The notes beneath the pieces are model-generated. The model saw only the letters and a program-made list of their open reading frames with translations. It searched no databases and was not told the origin of the DNA. The position numbers and the translations under genes were made by a program. Shown here piece by piece: positions 8,535 through 18,724 of a DNA stretch of 64,000 nt. Within the stretch, counting starts at the first letter, position 1. Each line of letters begins with the position of its first letter. This DNA is from Pseudomonas oryzihabitans NBRC 102199 (GTDB taxonomy: Bacteria > Pseudomonadota > Gammaproteobacteria > Pseudomonadales > Pseudomonadaceae), in assembly GCF_000730625.1 (NCBI RefSeq), contig NZ_BBIT01000004.1, positions 1 through 64,000 on the forward strand, written 5' to 3'.

Positions 8535-9296
8535 TCACAGATAACGATTGAAAATGGTCTGAACCGCGCCGCTCTGGCGCATCTCGTCGAGGGCCTTTTG
8601 CAGCTTCTGTACCACCTCGTCGGGGGTCTGCTTGTTCAGCGCCAGGAACAGCTCGCCGCTGTTGAAGCGCAGCAGCATCTTGAGTCCGGTCACGTCTTCC
8701 TGGCGGGCCAGGTAGCGGCCGGCGGGGTCACCGGTGGCCCAGACATCGATCTGTCCCTTGACCAGGCGCTGTACGTTTTCCTGATCGCGCAGCGCGAGAT
8801 CCGGCTGGAAGCCCTGCTGGGCGAGACTCTCGGCGATGGCGTCACCCTTGTAGGCGCCGATCTTGAGCTGCTGCTTGCGGACGTCGTCCAGGCTGCGCAG
8901 CTGCAGGTGGCTGTCGGCGCGCCCGAGCAGCACCCAGTCGTCCGGGCCGATGGGGCCGACCCACTTGAACAGCCCCTCGCGCTCGGGCAGCCGGGCGGTG
9001 ACGAAGACCCCGTGGTCGGGTTGATCCAGGGCCATGCCGTAGATCCGCTCCCAGGGAAATCTCAGGGTGAGGTTGTAGGAGATGCCGGCGCGCTGGCACA
9101 TCTCGCGGACCATGTCGACGGCGATGCCCTTGAGCTCGCCCTCGCGGGCGAAGTTCTTGCCATCCACGGAGAAGTTGTAGGGCGGGAAGTTTTCCGTCAG
9201 CAGCGTCAGCTGATAACCCGCCGGTAGCTCCGCCCTGACCGCAGTCGTCGATACCAGCAGCAAACCGGCCAAGCAGGCCCAGATTCCCTTGCGCAC
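8535..9296 (-). CDS. Periplasmic solute-binding protein, family 3 (paralogue 3)
   Basis: A 253-residue exported binding protein starting at GTG (9294-9296) behind a strong GGGAGAGG site, with signal peptide 1-22. It is the most divergent of the three tandem copies (ENFPPYNFSVDGKNFAREGELKGI; C-terminus IFNRYL) but has exactly the same length. It begins 29 bases after hisF, so it may be read from the his transcript. Ligand unknown. Confidence 0.87.
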   Translation of the reverse strand: MRKGIWACLAGLLLVSTTAVRAELPAGYQLTLLTENFPPYNFSVDGKNFAREGELKGIAVDMVREMCQRAGISYNLTLRFPWERIYGMALDQPDHGVFVTARLPEREGLFKWVGPIGPDDWVLLGRADSHLQLRSLDDVRKQQLKIGAYKGDAIAESLAQQGFQPDLALRDQENVQRLVKGQIDVWATGDPAGRYLARQEDVTGLKMLLRFNSGELFLALNKQTPDEVVQKLQKALDEMRQSGAVQTIFNRYL

Positions 9297-9325
9297 GCCC
9301 CTCTCCCTGCCGGCACCGCCGGTGC

Positions 9326-10108
<783 letters not shown>

Positions 10109-10118
10109 GACTGAGTCC

Positions 10119-10856
10119 TCAGACCTTGAAGTTGTCGCACAGCGCCTGGGCCTCGGCGACGTCGAGGGTGCCCTCGTAGATCGCCCGACCGGTGATGGCG
10201 CCGATGATGCCCGGGCTGCGGGCGTCGAGCAGGTTCTGGATGTCACCCAGGTTGTGGATGCCGCCGGAGGCGATCACCGGGATGCTGGTGGCTTCGGCCA
10301 GGGCGCGGGTGGCCGGCACGTTGCAGCCCTGCATCATGCCGTCGCGGGCGATGTCGGTGTAGACGATGGCGCTGACGCCGTCGGCTTCGAAGCGGCGGGC
10401 CAGGTCGGTGACCTGCAATTCGCTGACCTCGGCCCAGCCGTCGGTGGCAACGAAGCCGTCCTTGGCGTCCAGGCCGACGATGACCTTGCCGGGGAAGGCG
10501 CGGCAGGCTTCAGCGACGAATTCCGGCTGCTTGACCGCCTTGGTGCCGATGATCACGTAGCTGACGCCGGCGCGGACATAGTGCTCGATGGTCTCCAGCG
10601 AGCGGATGCCGCCGCCGATCTGGATCGGCAGGCCGGGATAGCGCTTGGCGATGGCGGTCACCACCTCGCCATTGACCGGCTGGCCTTCGAAGGCGCCGTT
10701 GAGATCCACCAGGTGCAGCCGGCGGCAGCCACCGTCGACCCACTGGGCGGCCATGGCCACGGGATCGTCGGAGAACACGGTGGAATCTTCCATGCGCCCC
10801 TGGCGCAGGCGGACGCAGGCACCGTCCTTGAGGTCGATGGCGGGGATGATCAGCAT
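10119..10856 (-). CDS. hisA: ProFAR isomerase HisA
   Basis: A 245-residue TIM-barrel isomerase converting ProFAR to PRFAR, fourth step of histidine synthesis. The N-terminus [12 protein letters not shown] carries catalytic D8, and the second acid is in [11 protein letters not shown]. Phosphate loops IQIGGGIRS and VIASGGIHN are intact. It lies between the DUF2164 gene and hisF on the minus strand. Confidence 0.97.
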   Translation of the reverse strand: MLIIPAIDLKDGACVRLRQGRMEDSTVFSDDPVAMAAQWVDGGCRRLHLVDLNGAFEGQPVNGEVVTAIAKRYPGLPIQIGGGIRSLETIEHYVRAGVSYVIIGTKAVKQPEFVAEACRAFPGKVIVGLDAKDGFVATDGWAEVSELQVTDLARRFEADGVSAIVYTDIARDGMMQGCNVPATRALAEATSIPVIASGGIHNLGDIQNLLDARSPGIIGAITGRAIYEGTLDVAEAQALCDNFKV

Positions 10857-10887
10857 GGCAATACCTTGGCTCGGGGGTGAGGGCGAT

Positions 10888-11145
10888 CTAGGGCTTTTCC
10901 AGCGCCCAGATGTCGCTTTCCAGGCTGTCGACACGCTCCCTGAGCAGGGTCTGCACGTCGGCAACCGCCTTGTTGTAGTACAGCGGCCCGCACTCGCGGG
11001 CGAAGAAATCCAGCAGCTCCTCGACTTCGAACCGCCCCAGGCAGACCTCGAAGCGGTCGTCCAGCAGGGTCTGCAAGGCCGTGACCAGGCGCTGGCTCTG
11101 CTCGGGTTCAAGCGTCACCAGCGGCGCGGGCGGCTTGCGCGCCAT
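10888..11145 (-). CDS. DUF2164 family protein
   Basis: An 85-residue cytosolic protein of the DUF2164 family, recognised by the [14 protein letters not shown] opening and the [30 protein letters not shown] core. The function is unknown. Its ATG overlaps the hisH stop by one base (TAATG), and hisA starts 31 bases further on, so it is embedded in the histidine operon and probably translationally coupled to hisH. Confidence 0.85.
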   Translation of the reverse strand: MARKPPAPLVTLEPEQSQRLVTALQTLLDDRFEVCLGRFEVEELLDFFARECGPLYYNKAVADVQTLLRERVDSLESDIWALEKP

Positions 11146-11783
11146 TACCAGCGGCCGTCCCAGGCGAGGAAGTTGGCATAGAGCTGCAGGCCGCAGTCGG
11201 CGCTCTTCTCGGGGTGGAACTGGGTGGCGAAGCGCGAGCCGTCGGCCAGCACCGCGGCGAAATCCAGGCCATAGTGGCCGCGCCCGACCACCTGGCGCGG
11301 ATTGCCGGCCTCGACATAGAAGCTGTGCACGAAATAGAAGCGGGCGCGATCGGGGATGCCGTGCCAGAGCGGATGGTCGAGCACATGGCTGACCTCGTTC
11401 CAGCCCATGTGCGGCACCTTGAGGGTCTCGCCCTCTTCCTGCATGCCGCCCGGGAAACGCCGTACGGCGCCGGGGAACAGGCCGATGCAATCCACGCCGC
11501 CGTTCTCTTCGCTGCGCTGCATCAGCGCCTGCATGCCGACGCAGACGCCGAGGAAGGGGCGGTCCTGGCTGACTTCACGGACCAGCTCATCGATGCCCTG
11601 GCGGCGGATCTCGGCCATGCAGTCGCGGATGGCGCCGACGCCGGGCAGGACGATGCGGTCCGCCTCGCGGATCACCGCGGGATCGCCGGTCACCAGTACC
11701 TGGTGGCTACCGGCATGCTCCAGGGCCTTGGCCACGGAGTGCAGGTTGCCCATGCCATAGTCGATGACGGCTACCGTCTGCAT
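11145..11783 (-). CDS. hisH: Imidazole glycerol phosphate synthase, glutaminase subunit HisH
   Basis: A 212-residue class I glutamine amidotransferase that feeds ammonia to HisF. The catalytic triad is visible: C81 in [11 protein letters not shown], and H190 and E192 in TQFHPEKS. The oxyanion motif LPGVGA is at about residues 46-51. The ATG overlaps the hisB stop by one base (TGATG), showing tight coupling. Confidence 0.97.
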   Translation of the reverse strand: MQTVAVIDYGMGNLHSVAKALEHAGSHQVLVTGDPAVIREADRIVLPGVGAIRDCMAEIRRQGIDELVREVSQDRPFLGVCVGMQALMQRSEENGGVDCIGLFPGAVRRFPGGMQEEGETLKVPHMGWNEVSHVLDHPLWHGIPDRARFYFVHSFYVEAGNPRQVVGRGHYGLDFAAVLADGSRFATQFHPEKSADCGLQLYANFLAWDGRW

Positions 11784-12376
11784 CACAGGCACCCCTTGGT
11801 GGAGGGCATGACGCCGGCCATGCGCGGATCTTCGGCAAGGGCCATGCGCAGGGCGCGGCCAAAGGCCTTGAACACGGTTTCGATCTGGTGGTGGCTGTTG
11901 ACGCCGCGCAGGTTGTCGACGTGCAGGGTCACCTGGGCGTGATTGGTGAAGCCCTGGAAGAATTCGAGGAACAGATCGACGTCCATGCGCCCCACGGTGG
12001 CGCGGGTGAAGGGCACGTTCCAGTGCAGCCCGGGGCGGCCGGAAAAGTCGATCACCACCCGCGACAGGGCTTCGTCCAGGGGCACATAGGCATGGCCATA
12101 GCGCTGGATGCCCTTCTTGTCGCCGACCGCCTTGGCGAAGGCCTGGCCGAGGGTGATGCCGATGTCTTCCACCGTGTGGTGGTCGTCGATGTGCAGGTCG
12201 CCGCGGCAGTGGATATCGAGGTCGATCAGCCCGTGGCGGGCGATCTGGTCGAGCATGTGCTCGAGGAAGGGGACCCCGGTGTCGAAGCGCGCTGCGCCCG
12301 TGCCGTCCAGATCCAGGGATACCTTGACCTGGGTCTCCAGGGTGTTGCGCTCGACGGTTGCCTTGCGTTCGGCCAT
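11783..12376 (-). CDS. hisB: Imidazoleglycerol-phosphate dehydratase HisB
   Basis: A 197-residue monofunctional dehydratase (no histidinol-phosphatase domain). Manganese-binding motifs [20 protein letters not shown] and the later [15 protein letters not shown] are complete. It is the first gene of the minus-strand his cluster hisB-hisH-DUF2164-hisA-hisF; a TATAAT -10 box lies about 40 bases upstream. Confidence 0.97.
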   Translation of the reverse strand: MAERKATVERNTLETQVKVSLDLDGTGAARFDTGVPFLEHMLDQIARHGLIDLDIHCRGDLHIDDHHTVEDIGITLGQAFAKAVGDKKGIQRYGHAYVPLDEALSRVVIDFSGRPGLHWNVPFTRATVGRMDVDLFLEFFQGFTNHAQVTLHVDNLRGVNSHHQIETVFKAFGRALRMALAEDPRMAGVMPSTKGCL

Positions 12377-12414
12377 AGCCTGCTCCGCGAAAATCGGTGG
12401 GCGAAAGGGCCGAT

Positions 12415-12443
12415 ATTATAGGGGCGCGGGGGCTGGATCGAAA
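12415..12443 (-). promoter_or_regulatory. Candidate hisB promoter
   Basis: On the minus strand a perfect -10 box TATAAT (12415-12420) is preceded after 17 bases by TTTCGA (12438-12443), a weak -35. It lies about 40 bases before the hisB ATG in the gap between hisB and the OFA carrier. Confidence 0.5.
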
Positions 12444-12520
12444 GCGCGGCGGGACGAGGCGTCCCACCGCGAGGGGCGCCCGCGTGGGGACGCCCCGTTA
12501 CCGTCCGGTTCGGCTGTGAC

Positions 12521-14185
12521 TCAGCTGAACAGGGCGGCGGTCTTTTGCAGGGTGATCCAGATGCCCCAGGCCAGCGGGATGCCCACGGCCAGCCAGGCGG
12601 CGATGGCCAGCGGCTTGGTCTTGGGATCGGCGCTCCACTCCAGCACCTGGGCGCTGCCGGCGTTGCTGTCGTGGCCATTGGCGCGCTCGACGGCGAGTTC
12701 GGCCTCGGTCATGAAGTGCTTGTCGGCCACCGGACGCACCATCAGGTTGCAGATGAAGCCCAGCACCAGCAGACCGGCCAGGATGTACAGGGTGATGTCG
12801 TACACCTGGGCGCGGGGGATGCCCATGCTCAGCTGATACTCGCGCAGGTAGTTGACCAGCACCGGACCGAAGACGCCGGCGGCGGCCCAGGCGGTAAGCA
12901 GGCGACCGTGGATGGCGCCGACCATCTGAGTACCGAACAGGTCGGCGAGGTAGGCCGGCACGGTGGCGAAACCACCGCCGTACATGGACAGGATCAGGCA
13001 GAAGGCGAAGACGAACAGCGCCACGCTGCCCAGGTGACCGGTCCAGGGCACGATGGCATAGAGCACGAAACCCAGGGTGAAGAAGACGAAGTAGGTCATC
13101 TTGCGGCCGATGTAATCGGAGAAGGATGCCCAGAAGAAGCGACCGCCGATGTTGAACAGGCTCAGCAGACCGGTGAAGCCGGCGGCGATGGCGGCGATCT
13201 GCTTGAGCTGATCGGCGCTGAGTTCACCGTAGGCCAGGCCGTTGCCCAGCAGACGACCACCGAAGACTTCCTGCAGCAGCGGCGACGCCATGCCGAGGAT
13301 GCCGATGCCGGCGGTCACGTTCAGGCAGAGCACGGCCCAGACCAGCCAGAACTGCGGGATGCCCCAGATCTTGCTCACGTGGACGTGGCGATTGGTGATC
13401 ATGGCGTTCTGCGCCTTCTTGGTCGAAGGCGTCCAGCCGGCGGGTTTCCAGCCGGTCGGCGGTACGCGATAGCCCAGGGCACCGCTCATCATGAACACGA
13501 AGTAGACCACCGCCATGACCAGGAAGGCCTGCCAGACGCCGACCTCGGTCGCCGAGGCGAAGTGGCGCATCAGCAGGTCGGCCAGGGGGGCACCCACCAT
13601 GGCGCCGCCACCGAAGCCCATGATGGCCATGCCGGTGGCCATGCCGCGCTTGTCCGGGAACCACTTGATCAGGGTCGACACCGGCGAGATGTAGCCCAGG
13701 CCCAGACCGATACCGCCGATCACGCCCGAACCCAGCCACAGCATCCAGATCTGGTGGGTATAGATGCCCAGGGCGGAGATCAGCAGACCACCGCACCAGC
13801 ACAGGGCCGAGACGACCCCGGCCTTGCGCGGACCGGCGTGTTCCAGCCAGCCACCGAACAGGGCGGCGGAGCAGCCGAGGAAGATGAAGAACAGGGTGTA
13901 GATCCAGCCGAGCTGCGAGATCTTCCAGTCACAGGTGGCACTGAAGATCTGCTCGAAGAAGCCCATCTCGACCGGGCAGGCCACGGCGGCGGTGATGCCG
14001 ATCGCCTTGGACAGCGGCAGCCAGAAGACCGAGAAGCCGTAGGCCATGCCGATGCACAGGTGGATGGCCAGGGCGGCCGGCGGGACCAGCCAGCGGTTGA
14101 AACCGGGCCGGGCGACGATGCGCTCCTTGGAAAGGAAAGCCGGACGTGCCGAAGCGACACCGCCAGCAGTGAGAGTAGTGCTCAT
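12521..14185 (-). CDS. MFS transporter, OFA (oxalate/formate antiporter) family
   Basis: A 554-residue inner-membrane carrier with about 12 helices. Family marks: GMAYGFSVFWLPLSKAIG near the N-terminus, SQLGWIYTLFFIFLGCSAALFGG, the WFPDKRGMATGMAIMGFGGGAMVGAPL block and RFFWASFSDYIGRK. A Lys-rich loop after helix 6 and a cytoplasmic tail lengthen it past the usual 400-450. OFA carriers move small carboxylates; no oxalate or formate enzymes lie nearby, so the substrate is open. It is divergent from asmA and not an obvious part of the his operon. Confidence 0.88.
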   Translation of the reverse strand: MSTTLTAGGVASARPAFLSKERIVARPGFNRWLVPPAALAIHLCIGMAYGFSVFWLPLSKAIGITAAVACPVEMGFFEQIFSATCDWKISQLGWIYTLFFIFLGCSAALFGGWLEHAGPRKAGVVSALCWCGGLLISALGIYTHQIWMLWLGSGVIGGIGLGLGYISPVSTLIKWFPDKRGMATGMAIMGFGGGAMVGAPLADLLMRHFASATEVGVWQAFLVMAVVYFVFMMSGALGYRVPPTGWKPAGWTPSTKKAQNAMITNRHVHVSKIWGIPQFWLVWAVLCLNVTAGIGILGMASPLLQEVFGGRLLGNGLAYGELSADQLKQIAAIAAGFTGLLSLFNIGGRFFWASFSDYIGRKMTYFVFFTLGFVLYAIVPWTGHLGSVALFVFAFCLILSMYGGGFATVPAYLADLFGTQMVGAIHGRLLTAWAAAGVFGPVLVNYLREYQLSMGIPRAQVYDITLYILAGLLVLGFICNLMVRPVADKHFMTEAELAVERANGHDSNAGSAQVLEWSADPKTKPLAIAAWLAVGIPLAWGIWITLQKTAALFS

Positions 14186-14407
14186 GGGTTCAGCCCTTTT
14201 CTAGTGTATAGCGTCCAGGCCGGTGGACATTCCCTGCACGCTTCCCCTTAAACGAGTCAAAGAAACGGCGCCAACCGACCAGAGGTGCGCGACATTAAAG
14301 CGCACCCTGGCCAACTGCCAGCCCTGCTGATTTACCAGGGTACGGGCGGCATCAGTCATCCGACGAAACGGGCGAGTACCACTGCTGTCACAGCGCCGAC
14401 ACCTCGA

Positions 14408-14437
14408 TGTCATCGGGGCCGGCCGAGCCCCTATACT
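14408..14437 (+). promoter_or_regulatory. Candidate asmA promoter
   Basis: TATACT at 14432-14437 is a good -10 box 44 bases before the asmA ATG. The best -35 is a poor TGTCAT at 14408-14413. It lies in the 295-base divergent gap between the OFA carrier and asmA, in which I see no gene. Confidence 0.35.
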
Positions 14438-14480
14438 GGCCAGTCGCGCCATCGCCCGCCGGAACAGGAATTTCCTCTTC

Positions 14481-16706
14481 ATGAAAGCTTTCGCCAAAGT
14501 GCTGGGTATCGTCCTCGTCGGCCTGCTGCTCCTGCTGGTCGCCGTAGGCTTCGCCCTCACCCACCTGGTCGATCCCAACGACTACAAGGACGAGATCCGC
14601 CAACTGGCGCGCGACAAGGCCAACGTCGACCTGCAACTCAAGGGCGACATCGGCTGGAGTCTGTTTCCCTGGCTGGGCGTCGAACTGCACGACGCCACCC
14701 TGGCCAGCGCCGCCACCCCGGATCGCCAGTTGGCCCAGGTGCAGCGGCTGATCCTCTCGGTCCGCCTGCTGCCGCTGCTGCTGCGGCGCGACCTGGAGAT
14801 GAGCGACATCAAGATCGACGGCCTGGACCTCACCGCCAGTCGCGATGAGCAGGGCCGCACCAACTGGGCCGAGATCGGCCGCCCGGCACCCAAGGCGGAC
14901 ACGGGCGCCGCGCCTACCGATACCTCCGGCGGCGCCTCCGCGCCAGGCGAGCCGAGCGCGGGTCGCCAGCCGCTCAAGCTCAATGTCGAGAGCCTGACCG
15001 TGCGCAATTCGCGGGTCGAATACAGCGACGCCCGCAACGGCGCGCGCTATGCCTTCGACGGCATCGACCTGGAGACCGGTGCCATCTACGCCGGCACGTC
15101 CATTCCCATCAAGCTGGCCGGCACCGCCAGCACCACCCAGCCGCCGGTCAACGCCACCGTGCTGCTCAACGGCAAATTCCGCTTCGATCCCGCCAGCCAG
15201 CAGTACGCCCTGGATGACCTCCAGCTGACCGGCGACGCCAGCGGCGAGCCCTTCAACGGCAAGCTGGTCAACTATTCCGCCAGCGGCCAGCTGGCCGTCG
15301 ACCGCCGCGCCCAGACCGCCGAGTGGACCAGCCTCAAGCTCACCGCCAACGACCTCAAGGCCCTGGGCGATCTCAAGCTCACCGGCCTGGAAAGCGATCC
15401 GCAGCTGGCCGGGCGCGTCTCCATCGCCCGCCTCGACCTGCGCGCCTTCCTCGACAGTATCGGCGTCGAATTGCCGGCCATGGCCGATGCCAAGACCCTG
15501 CAGCGCTTCGAGATGAATGCCCAGGTGCAGGCCAGCCGCAACGCCCTGGCGCTGGACGATTTCAATTTCCAGCTGGACGACAGCACCCTCAAGGGCCGGG
15601 TCGCGGTAGCCGACATCGCCCGCCGCGCCCTGCGCGTCCAGCTCAGCGGCGACCGCCTGGACCTGGATCGCTATCTGCCGGCCAAGGCCGCCGCGGCGCG
15701 CCAGGCCAATGGCGCACGCCAGGAAGAGGTCGCCCAGGTCGATGCCATCGCCACCCAGGGCAATTCGCCGCTGCCGGAGGCCCCGACCCAGCACGCCTGG
15801 AGCCAGGAGACCCTGCTGCCGGTGGAGCGCCTGCGCAGCCTGGACGCCGAGGTCGATCTCGGCCTGCAGCACCTGACCCTCAATCGCCTGCCCTTCGAAG
15901 GCGCCAGCCTCAAGGCCAGGGCCGCCGATGGCCAGTTGCAGCTCAGCGCCCTGGAAGGCGAATTGTTCGGCGGGCGCTTCGCAGCCGAGGGCGCCCTCGA
16001 CGTGCGGGGCGTCCAGCCGCAACTGACCGCCCGCGAGCGCATCAAGGGCGTACCGGTGGAGCGCATCCTCCAGGCCCAGGGCCAGAAGCCGCCGGTGGAA
16101 GGGCTGCTCGACCTGGACGCCGATCTGCGCAGTTCGGGCGCCAGCCAGCGCAGCCTGATCGACAACCTGGGCGGTACCGCGCGCTTCGCCCTGCGCAACG
16201 GCCAGCTGATCGACGCCAATGTCGAAAGCCAGCTGTGCCAGGGCATCGCCCTGCTCAATCGCAAGCCGCTGGAGCTGCCCCATGGCGGCCAGAACACCCC
16301 CTTCCGCCAACTGAGCGGCAGCCTCAGCATCGTCAACGGCGTGGCCCGCAACCAGGACCTCAGCGTCAGCGTGCCCGGCCTTGCGGTAAAGGGCGCGGGC
16401 GACATCGACCTGCGCACCCTCGGTCTCGACTACCGCCTGGGCATCACCGTGCAGGGCGACACCAATGCCGCCGCCGACCCCGGTTGCCAGGTCGGCGAGC
16501 GCTATGCCGACATCGAGTGGCCCCTGCAGTGCCGCGGCCCCCTGGAACTGGGCGCCAAGGCCTGTCGCCTGGATCGCGAAGCCATGGGCCAGATCGTCGC
16601 CCGCGCCGCCGGCAATCGTCTGAACGAAAAAATCGAAGAGAAGCTCGGTGATAAGATCAGTCCCGACATCCAGAACGCCATCCGAGGGCTGTTGCAACGT
16701 CGATGA
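14481..16706 (+). CDS. AsmA family outer-membrane assembly / lipid-transport protein
   Basis: A 741-residue AsmA-like protein: one N-terminal membrane helix (VLGIVLVGLLLLLVAVGFAL), then a large periplasmic domain with the typical early block SLFPWLGVELHDATLA and a C-terminal AsmA_2 region (LRNGQLIDANVESQLCQGIALLN, DYRLGITVQG, CRGPLELG). AsmA-like proteins are implicated in phospholipid transport between envelope membranes. A Gly/Ala/Ser/Pro-rich linker sits at about 140-160. Its stop overlaps the mutY start. Confidence 0.9.
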   Translation: MKAFAKVLGIVLVGLLLLLVAVGFALTHLVDPNDYKDEIRQLARDKANVDLQLKGDIGWSLFPWLGVELHDATLASAATPDRQLAQVQRLILSVRLLPLLLRRDLEMSDIKIDGLDLTASRDEQGRTNWAEIGRPAPKADTGAAPTDTSGGASAPGEPSAGRQPLKLNVESLTVRNSRVEYSDARNGARYAFDGIDLETGAIYAGTSIPIKLAGTASTTQPPVNATVLLNGKFRFDPASQQYALDDLQLTGDASGEPFNGKLVNYSASGQLAVDRRAQTAEWTSLKLTANDLKALGDLKLTGLESDPQLAGRVSIARLDLRAFLDSIGVELPAMADAKTLQRFEMNAQVQASRNALALDDFNFQLDDSTLKGRVAVADIARRALRVQLSGDRLDLDRYLPAKAAAARQANGARQEEVAQVDAIATQGNSPLPEAPTQHAWSQETLLPVERLRSLDAEVDLGLQHLTLNRLPFEGASLKARAADGQLQLSALEGELFGGRFAAEGALDVRGVQPQLTARERIKGVPVERILQAQGQKPPVEGLLDLDADLRSSGASQRSLIDNLGGTARFALRNGQLIDANVESQLCQGIALLNRKPLELPHGGQNTPFRQLSGSLSIVNGVARNQDLSVSVPGLAVKGAGDIDLRTLGLDYRLGITVQGDTNAAADPGCQVGERYADIEWPLQCRGPLELGAKACRLDREAMGQIVARAAGNRLNEKIEEKLGDKISPDIQNAIRGLLQRR

Positions 16707-17767
16707 CTGATGACGACTTTGGTACCGCCGTGCTGGCCTGGTACGACCTGCACGGTCGCAAGGATCTGCCCTGGCAACAGGCCGTGACGCCCTATCGGGT
16801 CTGGGTCTCGGAGATCATGCTCCAGCAGACCCAGGTCGCCACCGTGCTGGGCTATTTCGATCGCTTCATGCAGGCGCTGCCCACCGTCGAGGCGCTGGCC
16901 GCCGCCCCGGAAGACGAGGTCCTGCACCTCTGGACCGGTCTTGGCTACTACAGCCGCGCGCGCAACCTGCACAAGGCCGCCAAGACCGTGGTCGAGCGCC
17001 ATGGCGGCGAATTTCCCCGTAGCGTCGAGGCCCTGGCCGAGCTGCCCGGCATCGGTCGCTCCACCGCCGGCGCCATCGCCAGCCTGAGCATGGGCATCCG
17101 CGCGCCGATTCTCGACGGCAACGTCAAGCGCGTCCTGGCCCGCTACACCGCCACCGCCGGCTATCCCGGCGAACCCGCCGTGGCCCGCCGCCTCTGGGAC
17201 GTGGCCGACCGGCTGATGCCCCGCGAGCGGGTCGGCCCCTACACCCAGGCGATGATGGACCTGGGCGCCACCCTCTGCACCCGCAGCAAGCCCAGTTGCC
17301 TGCTGTGTCCGGTCAAGCCGGGCTGCCGCGCCCACCTGCTGGGCCAGGAAACCGAGTTTCCCACGCCCAAGCCGCGCAAGACGCTGCCCCAGCGGCAGAC
17401 GCTGATGCCGCTGTTCGTCAACGACGCCAACGCCGTGCTGCTGCAGCGCCGCCCCTCGACCGGTCTCTGGGGCGGTCTCTGGGGGCCGCCGGAGGTGGCC
17501 GACGTGGCCGAGCTCGAAGCCCTCGCCGAACGCCAGGGCCTGGTCATCGACGAACGCCAGGCGCTACCTGGCCTGGTGCACACCTTCAGTCACTTCCAGC
17601 TGGCCATCGAACCCTGGCTGGTCCAGGTGGACCACCGCCAGCACCGCGTGGCCGAGGGCGACTGGCTTTGGTATAACCTCGCCTCCCCGCCGCGCCTGGG
17701 CCTTGCCGCCCCGGTGCAGAAACTGCTCAAGCGCGCCGAGCAGGCGCTCAAAGGAGAACCCGCATGA
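16703..17767 (+). CDS. mutY: Adenine DNA glycosylase MutY
   Basis: A 354-residue glycosylase that removes adenine opposite 8-oxoguanine. All key residues are present: E37 in [10 protein letters not shown], helix-hairpin-helix [13 protein letters not shown]138 in ILDGNVKR, and the [4Fe-4S] ligands C192, C199, C202 and C208. The C-terminal NUDIX-like domain with TFSHFQL recognises 8-oxoG. The ATG overlaps the asmA stop (ATGA), and yggX overlaps its own stop in the same way. Confidence 0.97.
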   Translation: MTDDDFGTAVLAWYDLHGRKDLPWQQAVTPYRVWVSEIMLQQTQVATVLGYFDRFMQALPTVEALAAAPEDEVLHLWTGLGYYSRARNLHKAAKTVVERHGGEFPRSVEALAELPGIGRSTAGAIASLSMGIRAPILDGNVKRVLARYTATAGYPGEPAVARRLWDVADRLMPRERVGPYTQAMMDLGATLCTRSKPSCLLCPVKPGCRAHLLGQETEFPTPKPRKTLPQRQTLMPLFVNDANAVLLQRRPSTGLWGGLWGPPEVADVAELEALAERQGLVIDERQALPGLVHTFSHFQLAIEPWLVQVDHRQHRVAEGDWLWYNLASPPRLGLAAPVQKLLKRAEQALKGEPA

Positions 17768-18036
17768 CCCGCACCGTGATGTGCCGCAAGCACAAGCAGG
17801 AGCTGCCTGGCCTCGATCGTCCGCCCTATCCTGGCGCCAAGGGCGAAGACATCTATCAGCACGTCTCCAAGCAGGCCTGGGAAGAGTGGCAGAAGCACCA
17901 GACCATGCTCATCAACGAGCGTCGGCTGAACATGATGAACACCGAGGATCGCAAGTTCCTGCAGGCCGAGATGGACAAGTTCCTGTCCGGTGAAGACTAC
18001 GCCCAGGCCGAGGGCTACGTACCCCCCAGCGCCTGA
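17764..18036 (+). CDS. yggX: YggX, oxidative damage / Fe(II)-trafficking protein
   Basis: A 90-residue cytosolic protein that protects Fe-S clusters from oxidation. The opening [24 protein letters not shown] with Cys7 and the [11 protein letters not shown] core are diagnostic. It is translationally coupled to mutY (ATGA overlap), an Fe-S enzyme, a pairing conserved in gammaproteobacteria. Confidence 0.96.
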   Translation: MTRTVMCRKHKQELPGLDRPPYPGAKGEDIYQHVSKQAWEEWQKHQTMLINERRLNMMNTEDRKFLQAEMDKFLSGEDYAQAEGYVPPSA

Positions 18037-18050
18037 GTCGACGGCTAAGC

Positions 18051-18077
18051 GCCCGAAAAATCTAAATTTTTTTGGGC
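18051..18077 (+). terminator. Stem-loop after yggX
   Basis: GCCCGAAAAA-TCTAAAT-TTTTTTGGGC pairs through G-C at the base and A-T above, with a T-run inside the stem. It is a plausible terminator for asmA-mutY-yggX and lies just before the tRNA promoter. Confidence 0.45.
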
Positions 18078-18083
18078 TCACTG

Positions 18084-18112
18084 TTGACACAAGGTCGAGA
18101 AACGCTTTTAAT
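18084..18112 (+). promoter_or_regulatory. tRNA-Phe promoter
   Basis: TTGACA (18084-18089) and TTTAAT (18107-18112) are separated by exactly 17 bases. A G/C-rich discriminator (GCGCCCC) follows before the tRNA at 18123, the pattern expected of a stringently controlled stable-RNA promoter. Confidence 0.8.
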
Positions 18113-18122
18113 GCGCCCCGTT

Positions 18123-18198
18123 GCCCAGGTAGCTCAGTTGGTAGAGCAGGGGATTGAAAATCCCCGTGTCGGCGGTTCGATTCCGTCCCTGGGCACCA
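18123..18198 (+). tRNA. tRNA-Phe (anticodon GAA)
   Basis: A 76-base cloverleaf with acceptor arms GCCCAGG / CCTGGGC pairing perfectly, D arm AGCTCAGTTGGTAGAGC, anticodon stem GGGGA / TCCCC around the loop TTGAAAA (GAA at 34-36), T arm GGTTCGATTCC, discriminator A and encoded CCA end. No integrated element follows its 3' end. Confidence 0.98.
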
Positions 18199-18238
18199 AG
18201 ACAAGCTTCCGGATCCTGCGGGATCTGGAAATCAGAGA

Positions 18239-18262
18239 AACCGGCCTAGCGCCGGTTTTTTT
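18239..18262 (+). terminator. Terminator after tRNA-Phe
   Basis: AACCGGC-CTAGC-GCCGGTT followed by further T residues, 41 bases past the tRNA CCA end: a classical rho-independent terminator. Confidence 0.85.
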
Positions 18263-18385
18263 GTGCCTGCGATTCCTACCCGCTCGCGTCGAAACCCCGG
18301 GCGCGTCCCTTCCCTGCCGATCAGGACGTCTTTGCAACGACCCGCGCTGCGGGCGCCTGGCCTGAAGAGTTCGGTGCCGCCCTGC

Positions 18386-18724
18386 TCACGCGGGTGCTGA
18401 AGCCTCGTCCACCGCACCGAGATGGATCGCCAGCCACACCGTGGCGACCGCGGGATCGGTGTAGGTCACCCAGTGCTCGACATCAGCCGGGATGAACAGC
18501 GTATCGCCCGGTTCGAGTGCCACCTCCCGCCCCTCCAGGGCGATCCGCGCGGCGCCCTTCAGCAGCAGCACCCATTCCTCATGGGCCTGCCGCCAGGGCG
18601 CCGCTGCCGGCGTCGTCTGGCCCTGGGAGACGATCCGCTCTATACGACAGCCGGGCCGCTCCAGCAGGGCCGTGAACACCTCCGTCGCGGAGGCATCGGG
18701 CAGGTCGCGAAACAGATTGCTCAT
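18386..18724 (-). CDS. Cupin domain protein
   Basis: A 112-residue single-domain cupin. The metal-site motifs are partly visible: EEWVLLLKGAARIALEGREVALEPGD (motif 1, lacking the usual HxH) and FIPADVEHWVTYT (motif 2, with His). Function unknown; related small cupins are annotated as phosphoribosylaminoimidazole carboxylase-like or sugar-binding without proof. The ATG at 18724 gives MSNLFRDLP behind a GGAGG-like site. Confidence 0.8.
   Translation of the reverse strand: MSNLFRDLPDASATEVFTALLERPGCRIERIVSQGQTTPAAAPWRQAHEEWVLLLKGAARIALEGREVALEPGDTLFIPADVEHWVTYTDPAVATVWLAIHLGAVDEASAPA

Noticed and set aside
12545..14251. A 568-codon open frame antisense to the OFA carrier
   Set aside because: Composition is His/Gly/Gln/Asp-rich as expected from the antisense of a membrane protein in G+C-rich DNA; no ribosome site or domain. 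The same applies to long antisense frames over amtB, comM, the chemoreceptor, asmA and xylG.
18072..18365. A 97-codon frame across tRNA-Phe
   Set aside because: It runs through the tRNA and its terminator; it is a chance frame.
18123..18400. tRNA-Phe as an integration site
   Set aside because: No integrase gene, no repeated 3' tRNA end downstream and the next genes look like core genome.
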